Source: a virus. From it: a stretch of DNA of 60,394 bases. The notes below the pieces were generated by a model. That model searched no databases. It was not told where the DNA came from and saw only the letters and a program-made list of their open reading frames with translations. Both the position numbers and the translations under genes were made by a program. The DNA lies in the IMG/VR virus record IMGVR_UViG_3300036828_000746, positions 1 to 60,394 of that record; one strand, given 5' to 3'. This document shows, piece by piece, positions 23,544 to 30,938 of this stretch (position 1 is its first letter; the number at the start of each line of letters is the position of its first letter).

Positions 23544-23767
23544 AGTGCAACGCAAATGTCCGTGGAGGTGGGCAGTGTCAACTTGATGCTGGCCACCGTG
23601 GGCATCATTCGACTGTGACCTACGGATGTGACGGGTGCGGCAAACGTCGTCGCGGCACTCCGTACCGCTGGTCGCCTGACGGTGAGTACGAGAGGGGCTT
23701 GGCGTTCTGCTTCATGTGCGTCCTTGAAGACGAACGGCGCGCCGAGGAGATGGGTTGGGAAGGATGA
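23540..23767 (+). CDS. Small zinc-ribbon protein
   Basis: The 75-residue product starts with GTG in a GTGA overlap. It has CQLDAGHRGHH, CDGCGKRRRG and CFMC, enough ligands for two zinc sites. The early promoter P7 lies just downstream. Confidence 0.65.
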   Translation: MKCNANVRGGGQCQLDAGHRGHHSTVTYGCDGCGKRRRGTPYRWSPDGEYERGLAFCFMCVLEDERRAEEMGWEG

Positions 23768-23823
23768 ACACGTCGCGGGAGGTGAAGGATTATCTAAGGA
23801 ACATCCGGACGCCTCCCGCGTCG

Positions 23824-23843
23824 TGTCAATATGTGGGTGTAGG
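23824..23843 (+). promoter_or_regulatory. Early promoter repeat P7
   Basis: TGTCAATATGTGGGTGTAGG, one change from consensus, 27 bases before the helicase ATG. TTATCTAAGGAACATCC (from 23791) lies upstream, matching the element before P2. Confidence 0.65.
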
Positions 23844-23870
23844 AACAAACCCGCACAACAAGGAGATCAA

Positions 23871-25721
23871 ATGACAACCACCAACACCCGCCCGCTTGAA
23901 GTAGACGGGAAGGACATCATCGTCTTCCCGCCGAAGTACCCATCCCAGGAGGTCAAGGACGAACTCGGTGGCAAGTGGGACAAGGAGCACAAGGGGTGGC
24001 GCGTTGCGCCCACCGCGCTGAACGTGCAGGTCCTCGTGTCGTGGTACGGCGAAGAGATCCTTGACGGCGCGCCCACCGCGGTACGCGAACTGTTCACCGA
24101 GGAGTGGGGATTCCCGGGATGGTACGTGCCGGGCACGACCACGCCGAACGATCACCATAACGCGTTGCGCGAGCGCGCCGAGAATCACCCGAAGTGGAAC
24201 GACCTGTATCCGTTCCAGCGGGTCGCCGTCGAATACCTCTGTACCAACCCACACCGCGGCGCGCTGCTCGCGCTGTCGCCGGGCCTGGGCAAGACGCCGG
24301 TGAGCGCCGTCGCGATGGATGTCCTCAACTGCACGCGTGTCCTCGTTCTTGCACCGCTGACGCTGGCGCGGAACTGGATCGCGGAAATGGACACGTGGTC
24401 ATGCGAGTATCGGTCGATGTCGCGTGCGACCGCCGCTGAAAAGGATCCGAAGACGGAGTTCGTCGTCACGAACTTTGAGACGCTGTTCGAAGCGATCTTC
24501 CGTGACGAGAACGGCAACGTCGTTGACGTTCCCGGCGGGCCTCGCAAGCAGAAGGAATGGATCGACGCAGGCCCGAAGAAAATCGCGCCGAACGGCAAGC
24601 GCGTACCTGCCCGGGAGCGCATCGTGCAAGCACGCAAGTCGTACGCCTCGCAGGATTGGGACCTCGTCCTTGTTGACGAGTCGATCCTCTTCAAGAACCG
24701 CAAGGCGGTCAAGGTAGGCGTCGTGCAGCAACTCGCGAAGTTCAGCAATCAGGTGTGGCTCCTGAGCGGGTCGCCAACGTCGAAGTATCGGGACGACCTG
24801 TTCCCGCAACTGCAGACGATCATGCCGCGTGGGTTCACGTCCTACTGGCGCTTCGCGGAGATGTTCACCGTAGTCGAGCGTGGCAAGTGGGGATGGGACA
24901 TCGTTGGCGATCGTCCCGGCGTTGATGTTCACTCGCTGCTGCGTGACTTCCTGTTCGCCCGCGACCAGTCAGAGGTGTTGCCTGACCTGCCGGATTACAT
25001 TTACCGCCCGATCGCGCTCAACCTGAACGCCGAGCAGGCCCGCGCACACCGCAGCATGAACGATGAGTGGATCGCGAAGGTCGAGGCAGCGATGCAAGGC
25101 GACGAGGTCAAGGCGCCGAATCGCCTCGCTCAGATGACCCGCCTGCAGCAGATCACGAGCAACACCGTGAACCTGACGAAGGACGACGGCAAGGCGTATC
25201 CGAACAGCAGCGCGAAGGAGGATGCGCTGGTCGACCTCATTGCGAACGAAGAGGTGGAGACGCCGCTGCTCGTGTGGGTCAATTACGTTCCGACCGGCGA
25301 GTCGTACAAGGCGAGGATTGAGAAGGAGTTCAAGGACCTCAGCGTCGCCTTCGTCCACGGCGACGCAACGACGACGAGCAGAAAGGCACAGCGGGAAGAC
25401 ACGCTGCAGTCTTTCAAGGACGGCAACCTCGACGTGTTGATCATGCAGTACAAGGTTGGCAAGTTCGGGCACACGTTCACGCAGACCCGCACCGTGTACT
25501 ACGCCGATCGCTCGTGGGACGCTGACGACATCGTCCAGTCGCTGCGCCGCGTGCGCCGCATTGGCCTCACGCACTCGCCCGTGTTGATCGTCCCGCGTTG
25601 CCCGGGCACGATTGATGACCTCGTAGAGAAGATCCTCGAAGGCAAGTTGACTTCGATCAGCAACGTGAGCAACGCTGACCTGATTGAGCTCCTACGCTCG
25701 CTTGGACGCGATGCCCGCTGA
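23871..25721 (+). CDS. SNF2-family DNA helicase
   Basis: This 616-residue ATPase has an N-terminal ~110-residue accessory region (DELGGKWDKEHKGWRVAP), then a superfamily 2 core: DLYPFQRVAVEYL (Q-motif-like), Walker A SPGLGKT (136-142), VLVLAPLTLARNWIAEM (Ia), LVLVDES (II, in place of DEAH), WLLSGSPTSK (III), and in the C-terminal lobe FVHGDATTTSRKAQRE and SLRRVRRIGLTHS (VI). Such enzymes remodel DNA or displace bound proteins during replication or recombination. Start ATG 23871 follows ACAACAAGGAGATCAA. Confidence 0.92.
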   Translation: MTTTNTRPLEVDGKDIIVFPPKYPSQEVKDELGGKWDKEHKGWRVAPTALNVQVLVSWYGEEILDGAPTAVRELFTEEWGFPGWYVPGTTTPNDHHNALRERAENHPKWNDLYPFQRVAVEYLCTNPHRGALLALSPGLGKTPVSAVAMDVLNCTRVLVLAPLTLARNWIAEMDTWSCEYRSMSRATAAEKDPKTEFVVTNFETLFEAIFRDENGNVVDVPGGPRKQKEWIDAGPKKIAPNGKRVPARERIVQARKSYASQDWDLVLVDESILFKNRKAVKVGVVQQLAKFSNQVWLLSGSPTSKYRDDLFPQLQTIMPRGFTSYWRFAEMFTVVERGKWGWDIVGDRPGVDVHSLLRDFLFARDQSEVLPDLPDYIYRPIALNLNAEQARAHRSMNDEWIAKVEAAMQGDEVKAPNRLAQMTRLQQITSNTVNLTKDDGKAYPNSSAKEDALVDLIANEEVETPLLVWVNYVPTGESYKARIEKEFKDLSVAFVHGDATTTSRKAQREDTLQSFKDGNLDVLIMQYKVGKFGHTFTQTRTVYYADRSWDADDIVQSLRRVRRIGLTHSPVLIVPRCPGTIDDLVEKILEGKLTSISNVSNADLIELLRSLGRDAR

Positions 25722-25974
25722 CCGCGTCCCACGTGCGCTCCGGCGCGGCTGGCAGAACAATCGTCCTGCCTGGTCGCGCCGTTGTCGTTGGTACGAGTGG
25801 CGCAGCAATGAGGGCGTGTCGATTCGTCTGCAGTTCGAAACCCGCGACCTCACGACAGGAACGCGTAAGCGCGTGAACCGCTTTTACTCAGATGACGCGC
25901 TCGCGCTCAACGACATGGAGCGATTCGAGCAAGGCGAGTCATTGCGCGTTCTACGTAATGAAGCAGACACGTAA
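25711..25974 (+). CDS. Small basic hypothetical protein
   Basis: This 87-residue Arg/Trp-rich protein (RRGWQNNRPAWSRRCRWYEW) overlaps the helicase 3' end by 11 bases. It may bind nucleic acid. Its stop is followed by the palindromic CTAAG region at 26001. Confidence 0.55.
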   Translation: MPADRVPRALRRGWQNNRPAWSRRCRWYEWRSNEGVSIRLQFETRDLTTGTRKRVNRFYSDDALALNDMERFEQGESLRVLRNEADT

Positions 25975-26000
25975 CCGCTGCTGCGACCTCACACGCTGCC

Positions 26001-26073
26001 CGCTAAGCGGTTTCCACGGGTCAGCGAAGGGGATTCGTTGGACCCGCGTTTCTTAGCGCTTAGAACCGCTTAG
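26001..26073. promoter_or_regulatory. Nested palindrome with CTAAG motifs at operon boundary
   Basis: CGCTAAG (26001) pairs with CTTAGCG (26052), and inside it CGGGTC (26017) pairs with GACCCG (26041). Two further CTTAG follow at 26059 and 26069, spaced 10 bp. It separates the helicase cassette from the recombination operon and could be an operator or terminator. Confidence 0.55.
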
Positions 26074-26138
26074 ATTGCCTCTGACGAACATCCCGACACA
26101 TCTTTTCCCGCATTTTGCAGGAACTTCTCAACTTCGCA

Positions 26139-26168
26139 TTGACATAGCAAGGAGGCACGCGATACGCT
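26139..26168 (+). promoter_or_regulatory. Predicted promoter with consensus -35
   Basis: TTGACA (26139-26144), 18-bp spacing, then TACGCT (26163-26168). It is one of the few places in the window with a perfect -35 box and drives the recombination and 7-deazaguanine operon. Confidence 0.55.
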
Positions 26169-26203
26169 CGTTGCTTCGCGTTCAACTTGCAAACCCGACA
26201 AGG

Positions 26204-26572
26204 ATGATACTCCTCGCTATTGACCCAGGAATCACCACAGGCGTCGCCCTCCTTGACTACGATGGCTCAGTGATCGAGTCATACGAAGTCAGCGGGGACG
26301 AGGCTTACGCGATCGTCGCCCTCATTGCGGAGCAGGTAAGCAATGAAGTCGTCATCGAGCGTGGTCCCGCAGCACGTAGCAATATCTTCCTAGATGAATT
26401 GGACGGGTGGCTTCGCGCCGTTTACCCAGACGCTCATTGGATGTACCCCGGTGAGTGGAAAGGCACGCCTCGGGCACTGCAAGAAGTGAATGGCGTCCCC
26501 TCGCACCACGCGAAGGACGCTGTCCGCATGGGACGTGAGTTCCTATTCCAGCGGGCGCTCACTTCGACGTGA
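26204..26572 (+). CDS. RuvC-like Holliday junction resolvase
   Basis: This 122-residue protein opens with MILLAIDPGITTG, the first catalytic Asp of the RuvC/RNase H-like fold (Asp7). It continues with VVIERGP (second acidic residue) and HHAKDAVRMG (final Asp). It is shorter than bacterial RuvC, as phage versions usually are. The ATG at 26204 is preferred over a TTG at 26075 because the promoter lies between them. The ribosome motif ACAAGG is unusually close to the ATG. It probably resolves branched DNA before packaging. Confidence 0.8.
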   Translation: MILLAIDPGITTGVALLDYDGSVIESYEVSGDEAYAIVALIAEQVSNEVVIERGPAARSNIFLDELDGWLRAVYPDAHWMYPGEWKGTPRALQEVNGVPSHHAKDAVRMGREFLFQRALTST

Positions 26573-27831
26573 CGACAGCACGCAAGCGTTACAAGATTCG
26601 TAGTCGTCCCCAGGCACGAGGGCAAACCAACCTGATTCGTCCCGAACGCCCGCTCGACCTCACGAGAAGCGTTCGGGACATATCAGTTACAGAACGCGGA
26701 GCGTTCAGGTCGTGCCATCGTCGTTGGCGCCTGGAGGTCGTTGACAACCTGACGCCGAAAGCGCCCACATGGGCGTTCCAGTTTGGAACGGGCATCCACG
26801 CTGCGCTCGAAGCGTACTACGGAATCGTTGCGGGCACAATCAAGCCGAAAGGCGATCCACTCGACTACGTCCAATCCGTGTTCGAAAAGTGGTACCAACA
26901 AATGGACCACGAGCAGGCGATCCTCCTCGGTGGGTTGTATACGGACGAAGCGAAGAATGAGGTGTGGGAATTGCGCAACCTCGGCATGACCATGCTCACG
27001 AACTACGCTGAGTATTCAGCAGACATCGCAGAGCACGATCCTTGGGAGATCGTCGCGATCGAAGGCCGTGGCGCTGAAACCCTCGGCGCCGGTCCTCCGA
27101 AAGGATACCCGCCCGCGTTCCTCCAAGAAGGGCGCGTCCTTGTCCCGATCGTCAACCCGCGAACGCTCGAAGCGCTCCCAGGCATGCCGTGCCTGTCAGG
27201 TCGGATTGATCTGATCACTCGCCGGCGGGGCAAGTTGTGGGTTGTCGATCACAAGACGACAGCGACACAACCGAACGATCGAGGCATCGACTTCGAGGAT
27301 CAGATCACGGGATACTCCTACATCGTGTGGCGACTCACGGGAGTCCTCGTACGTGGGACCATGTTCAATTACTTAGTCAAACAAGCGCCGAAGCCCCCGC
27401 GGCGTATCCAACCAACGAAGGACAACCCGACGGGCCTCAGCACCGCGAAGGATCAGTTATGCTTAGCGCGTGACTACAGGGAGGCGTTGATCGAGGGCGG
27501 GTTGATGGTGCGAGGGGAGATCGTATCGAAGAAGCATAGCGAGTGCTATGCTGCACTTCTCTCAACGGGGTGGGACCCGTACTTCAAGCGCTTTGAGGTA
27601 CAGCGCAATCAGCATGAGATCCAATCGTTCGAGCAGCGCTTGTTCTACGAACGGGAGGACATGTTCAGGGCGTACGAACACGAGGAGTGGGCGTACCCGA
27701 ACCCCTCAACTTGGCATTGTCCGTCGTGTTCAGTCGCACCGATATGCCAGGCAATCGAAGACGGATCAGACGTTGAGGGCATCATTGAATCGCGCTACAT
27801 GCAAGCGCCCGACCGTAAGGTTGAGAGGTGA
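26569..27831 (+). CDS. Cas4/RecB-like PD-(D/E)XK nuclease with Fe-S cysteines
   Basis: This 420-residue nuclease has the core GRIDLI and WVVDHKTTA, the PD-(D/E)XK active-site pair. Cys49 (FRSCHRRW) and a C-terminal C-x2-C-x5-C (Cys384, Cys387, Cys393) match the iron-sulphur staple of AddB and Cas4. It begins with GTG in a GTGA overlap with the RuvC-like gene. It likely resects DNA for single-strand annealing together with the downstream Sak4-like ATPase. Confidence 0.88.
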   Translation: MTTARKRYKIRSRPQARGQTNLIRPERPLDLTRSVRDISVTERGAFRSCHRRWRLEVVDNLTPKAPTWAFQFGTGIHAALEAYYGIVAGTIKPKGDPLDYVQSVFEKWYQQMDHEQAILLGGLYTDEAKNEVWELRNLGMTMLTNYAEYSADIAEHDPWEIVAIEGRGAETLGAGPPKGYPPAFLQEGRVLVPIVNPRTLEALPGMPCLSGRIDLITRRRGKLWVVDHKTTATQPNDRGIDFEDQITGYSYIVWRLTGVLVRGTMFNYLVKQAPKPPRRIQPTKDNPTGLSTAKDQLCLARDYREALIEGGLMVRGEIVSKKHSECYAALLSTGWDPYFKRFEVQRNQHEIQSFEQRLFYEREDMFRAYEHEEWAYPNPSTWHCPSCSVAPICQAIEDGSDVEGIIESRYMQAPDRKVER

Positions 27832-27837
27832 AGTGAA

Positions 27838-28008
27838 GTGGCGGAACAACAAGAAACGCTCACCGCTGAGTACGATCGCGACACGACGAAAGGCAAGCGT
27901 CGCTACCGCATCGAGAACGGAGTTGTGTCGGGTACCTTGTACATCGCGCCCGATGACCCGCGCGCCAAGTATGACAAACTCGTGGTCGAACTCAAACCAG
28001 CGGTGTAG
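27838..28008 (+). CDS. Small hypothetical protein between nuclease and ATPase
   Basis: A 56-residue ORF starts with GTG after GAGGTGAA and reads VAEQQETLTAEYDRDTTKGK, ending YDKLVVELKPAV. The beta-rich look and tight packing (six bases after one gene, three before the next) support it. Function unknown. Confidence 0.65.
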   Translation: MAEQQETLTAEYDRDTTKGKRRYRIENGVVSGTLYIAPDDPRAKYDKLVVELKPAV

Positions 28009-28011
28009 GAC

Positions 28012-29073
28012 GTGGAGGTCATATCGCCCACAGACAGGCGCTACTGCAAGGCGCTCATCTTTGCTCCTGCAGGCGCCGGCAAAACTGTCCTCCTCGGCAC
28101 AGCACAAGCAGACGAGCGAACGTACCCAATGCTCCTGCTTGACTTCGAAGGAGGCACGGAGTCACTCGCAGGCCTTGACATCGACACCGTGCCGATCAGA
28201 TCCTGGGAGGACTACAACCAGGCCTACGAAGCGCTTGCGAACGGCGACACCATGGAGTTCGATGACGACGACGGCGGGTACTCGATCGACTTCAGCGCAT
28301 ACCGATCACTCGGCATCGACTCGATCTCAGAGACGCACAAGTTCGCACTCCTAGAAATCCTCCGCAAGGAAGGCCCGTCGCGCCGCGACCCCGACCTTGT
28401 CGAGCAAGGCGACTACGGGCGCGCCACGACGCAGATGCGCCGCTTGTTGCGTGAGTTTCGCGACCTCGACCTCCACGTGTTCTTCGCTGCACACGCCAAG
28501 GAGATGGACGTCCCGCGGGAAGGGCGTGTTCGTGTGCCCGACCTCGCGGGGCAACTCGCTGAGGAGGTGTCGGGCCTCATGTCGATCGCTGGGTACTTGG
28601 CTCAGTTCGAGGATGATGACGGGTCGATGCACCGCACGCTCCTGCTGCACTCGTTTCCCAAGTTCAGGATCAAGGCACGAACACGATGGGGCGTTGAAGC
28701 GCCAGCAGAAATCATTGACCCGACGATCACGAAGATTCTCGACGCACTCGGGTACGGTGAGTCAACGTTCGAGCAACAGGGGTCGAGTCGCGGGAAGCAG
28801 GTTGAGGATGAGGTTCCAGAGGACGAACCCGACCGTCTTCCGGGGCGTGAGGCGTCAGCAGGCGCGCTAAGCGGTGAAGATGATAATTCCGACGTATCCC
28901 CTGGGGAGGAGGATTCTGAGCCGGAGAACGAGGCAGATGAGGTCGATCTGGATCTGACCACCATGACGCTACGTGAGATGAAGGCGTACGCGGTGGAGGC
29001 AGGCATCGACCTCAATGGCGCACGGACGCGCACAGCAGCACGCGACATCATCGAACGAGCAATGGAACCCTAA
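28012..29073 (+). CDS. Sak4-like RecA-family ATPase
   Basis: This 353-residue protein has Walker A FAPAGAGKTVLL (about 18-28), LLLDFEGGTESL, a Walker B-like LHVFFAAHA and a conserved RecA-like core, as in phage Sak4/AAA_24 single-strand annealing ATPases. The C-terminal ~100 residues are an acidic linker (EVPEDEPDRLPGRE) followed by a HeH/SAP-like helical end (LREMKAYAVEAGIDLNGART). It acts with the upstream nuclease and the downstream DUF669 protein. Start is GTG. A CTAAG motif falls inside the linker at 28867. Confidence 0.85.
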   Translation: MEVISPTDRRYCKALIFAPAGAGKTVLLGTAQADERTYPMLLLDFEGGTESLAGLDIDTVPIRSWEDYNQAYEALANGDTMEFDDDDGGYSIDFSAYRSLGIDSISETHKFALLEILRKEGPSRRDPDLVEQGDYGRATTQMRRLLREFRDLDLHVFFAAHAKEMDVPREGRVRVPDLAGQLAEEVSGLMSIAGYLAQFEDDDGSMHRTLLLHSFPKFRIKARTRWGVEAPAEIIDPTITKILDALGYGESTFEQQGSSRGKQVEDEVPEDEPDRLPGREASAGALSGEDDNSDVSPGEEDSEPENEADEVDLDLTTMTLREMKAYAVEAGIDLNGARTRTAARDIIERAMEP

Positions 29074-29108
29074 CAAGGAAAAGGACAAGGACACCATGGG
29101 TTGGATGC

Positions 29109-29531
29109 GTGAACTTACTCGTCCGAGGTAAAGACACTAAATTGGTCAAAGACGCCACACAGGTCTTCATGTTCGAGATACCCGAAGACCCACGGTTCCG
29201 AAAGGGGTGTGTCATCGGAGATCCTATTCTCTGCACAGCAGCAAAAGCAATCGGACAAGAGCCTCATGTAGAGTTCGCATTCGTCGGCGCGAATGTCGCG
29301 ATTGTCGAGTTCGATGCTGGAGACATCCTTCGCTATACACACAACGGGTTGATCCCCAAATCTCAGGATGACCTGTTGATGGCCCCTCCAGGAATCTACT
29401 ACTTGATCCCACCTTGCCCGAGCAAATGCTTAGGTGCTCAACGCCGAGTAGGCACAGGCAAGAAGAAGAACCCGAATGCTGGACGGCGTAAGTCGTTCAC
29501 ATACACAACGGCAGGGCAATTGAGGAGCTGA
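29109..29531 (+). CDS. Hypothetical protein
   Basis: A GTG at 29109 gives 140 residues with FEIPEDPRFRKGCVIGDPIL and a lysine-rich C-terminal segment (TGKKKNPNAGRRK). A better ribosome site, ACAAGGACACC, precedes an ATG at 29096 in another frame that encodes only 11 residues and ends after this GTG, so coupling via a short upstream ORF is possible. No family recognised. Confidence 0.6.
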   Translation: MNLLVRGKDTKLVKDATQVFMFEIPEDPRFRKGCVIGDPILCTAAKAIGQEPHVEFAFVGANVAIVEFDAGDILRYTHNGLIPKSQDDLLMAPPGIYYLIPPCPSKCLGAQRRVGTGKKKNPNAGRRKSFTYTTAGQLRS

Positions 29532-29564
29532 CCTAAGTATGGACAACGAACGAGAGGAAGACGC

Positions 29565-30074
29565 ATGACGCGAGTCACCATCAACTTCAGTGAAGTCGAA
29601 GGCGGGTTTGAGCCTGTGCCCGAGGGGACGTATCGCTGCGAGATCGTCACGGTCGAATGCCGCGAGTCGAAGTCGTCTGAGAACGATTACCTGAACTGGG
29701 AGTTCAAAATCCTCGACGGCGATGGCGCCGAAGGACAGCACCTGTGGATGATCACGTCGCTGTCACCACGCGCGCTGTTCCGCCTCAAGGATGTGTTTGA
29801 GGCACTCGACGTCTTGGAAGACGAGATGAACTTGGACTTCGATGACGACGTGGAAATCACGCCGACTGCCGGCCCACGCATGCTGGAACCAGACGTCGAA
29901 GGGTTGGAGTGCGTCGTCGTAGTCAAGAATGAGATGTACGAGAACCGCGAGCGCAACCGGGTCAACGAGGTGCGCCCCGCCAAGGCGCAGAAGGTACAAA
30001 GCAGAAACGGTGGCGATCGCCCAGCGCGTTCGTCATCGCGCAGTGATAAGCCGTCACGCCGCGCGCTTCGGTAA
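29565..30074 (+). CDS. DUF669-like single-strand DNA-associated protein
   Basis: This 169-residue protein matches the DUF669 pattern: FSEVEGGFEPVPEGTYRCEI at the N-terminus, YLNWEFKILDGDGAEGQHLW, then PRALFRLKDVFEALDV and GLECVVVVKNEMYENRERNR. The last 35 residues are basic and disordered. DUF669 proteins lie beside Sak4 or Erf recombinases and are thought to act in ssDNA binding. It follows the Sak4-like gene here and precedes the modification genes. Confidence 0.8.
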   Translation: MTRVTINFSEVEGGFEPVPEGTYRCEIVTVECRESKSSENDYLNWEFKILDGDGAEGQHLWMITSLSPRALFRLKDVFEALDVLEDEMNLDFDDDVEITPTAGPRMLEPDVEGLECVVVVKNEMYENRERNRVNEVRPAKAQKVQSRNGGDRPARSSSRSDKPSRRALR

Positions 30075-30076
30075 TC

Positions 30077-30574
30077 GTGGGCGTTCCTGCAATCCACGGT
30101 GAGGGCGTCCTTGGCAAGCAAGTCAAGGGCGCGCCCATCGGGCTCGACACGTTCGACCTCCCACCAACAGTTGTGGACGTGCGGTACACGTCAGATGAGG
30201 TGACCGCCTTGTGTCCCGTGACAGGACAACCTGATTGGTACACGGTCACGATTGCGCTCAGCGGGTCAGCACAGGGGATCGAGTCGAAGTCACTCAAATT
30301 GTACCTCCAGTCATATCGGAACGAAGGCCTGTTCTGCGAAGCGTTCGCTGATGAGGTCGCACGCGACATCGCAGCAGCAACAGGCGCGAACTCCGTCCTA
30401 GTCACTGTCAACCAGAAGCCGCGCGGGGGCATCGCGATCGAAGCACGTAGCACAGTGTGGAAGTCAACACTCGAAAAATTGGCAAGGTGTGACGATGGGG
30501 AAAGCAGTACTATCCAAGACGTTCCGATTCGAAGCGGCACATCATTTGCCGAATCACCTCGGGAAGTGCCGTGA
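30077..30574 (+). CDS. queF: QueF-like preQ0 reductase
   Basis: This 165-residue protein is the length of unimodular QueF. It has the catalytic segment LCPVTGQPDW (Cys46 nucleophile, Asp53), the QueF signature ESKSLKLYLQSYRNE (69-83) and KPRGGIAIE near 114-122. QueF reduces preQ0 to preQ1 with NADPH. Archaeal QueF-L amidinotransferases lack the ESKSLK-type motif, so a reductase is favoured. One oddity: the His that normally precedes the substrate-binding Glu (FHE) is Cys87 here (FCE). The last ~27 codons overlap queD in another frame. Start is GTG three bases after the DUF669 stop. Confidence 0.85.
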   Translation: MGVPAIHGEGVLGKQVKGAPIGLDTFDLPPTVVDVRYTSDEVTALCPVTGQPDWYTVTIALSGSAQGIESKSLKLYLQSYRNEGLFCEAFADEVARDIAAATGANSVLVTVNQKPRGGIAIEARSTVWKSTLEKLARCDDGESSTIQDVPIRSGTSFAESPREVP

Positions 30575-30938
30575 CCCTCACGGTCACTCGTACCGCGTCA
30601 CCATCAACGTCGAGGGGAAGGTGGACAAGCGCCCGGGCGAACCGACAGAAGGCATGGTCCTCGACTTCGACACGATCAGAGTAGCATGGGAAGAACACCT
30701 GAAACCGATCCTTGATCACAAGGACCTCAATGAGCAGTTCGTGTTCGTCACGACCGCTGAGAACATCGCTGCGTGGATCTTGATCGCGTTCCGTGACCGC
30801 GGGATCAACGCACACTCAGTAGATCTGTGGGAGACAGAGTCGGCGTCCGTACACGTCACATACTCAGACGTGTGGGATGACGAGTCGATGTTTCGAGCGT
30901 TGACGGCAGCAGCAATGGCGGGAGGCGAAGTAAGGTGA
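30495..30938 (+). CDS. queD: 6-carboxytetrahydropterin synthase
   Basis: This 147-residue QueD/PTPS-family enzyme converts dihydroneopterin triphosphate to 6-carboxy-tetrahydropterin. Zinc ligands and catalytic residues are present: FEAAHHLP, KCRDPHGHSY (Cys and HxH), LDHKDLN, a TAENIAAWI variant of the PTxExxA motif, and WETESASVHV. The ATG at 30495 follows AAGG; a GTG at 30489 is an alternative. It overlaps queF upstream and shares a GTGA overlap with queE. Confidence 0.93.
   Translation: MGKAVLSKTFRFEAAHHLPNHLGKCRDPHGHSYRVTINVEGKVDKRPGEPTEGMVLDFDTIRVAWEEHLKPILDHKDLNEQFVFVTTAENIAAWILIAFRDRGINAHSVDLWETESASVHVTYSDVWDDESMFRALTAAAMAGGEVR

Noticed and set aside
26075-26203. N-terminal extension of the RuvC-like protein from a TTG at 26075
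   Set aside because: The extension would cover the predicted promoter and CTTAG motifs, and RuvC-like proteins begin directly with the IDPG strand.
28867-28871. CTAAG inside the Sak4-like gene as a regulatory site
   Set aside because: Single copy inside coding sequence with no 10-bp partner; likely chance.
30077-30574. QueF-like protein as an archaeal-type QueF-L amidinotransferase making archaeosine
   Set aside because: The NADPH-linked ESKSLKLYL signature of reductive QueF is present, and no other archaeosine-forming gene is seen, so a reductase is the better reading.
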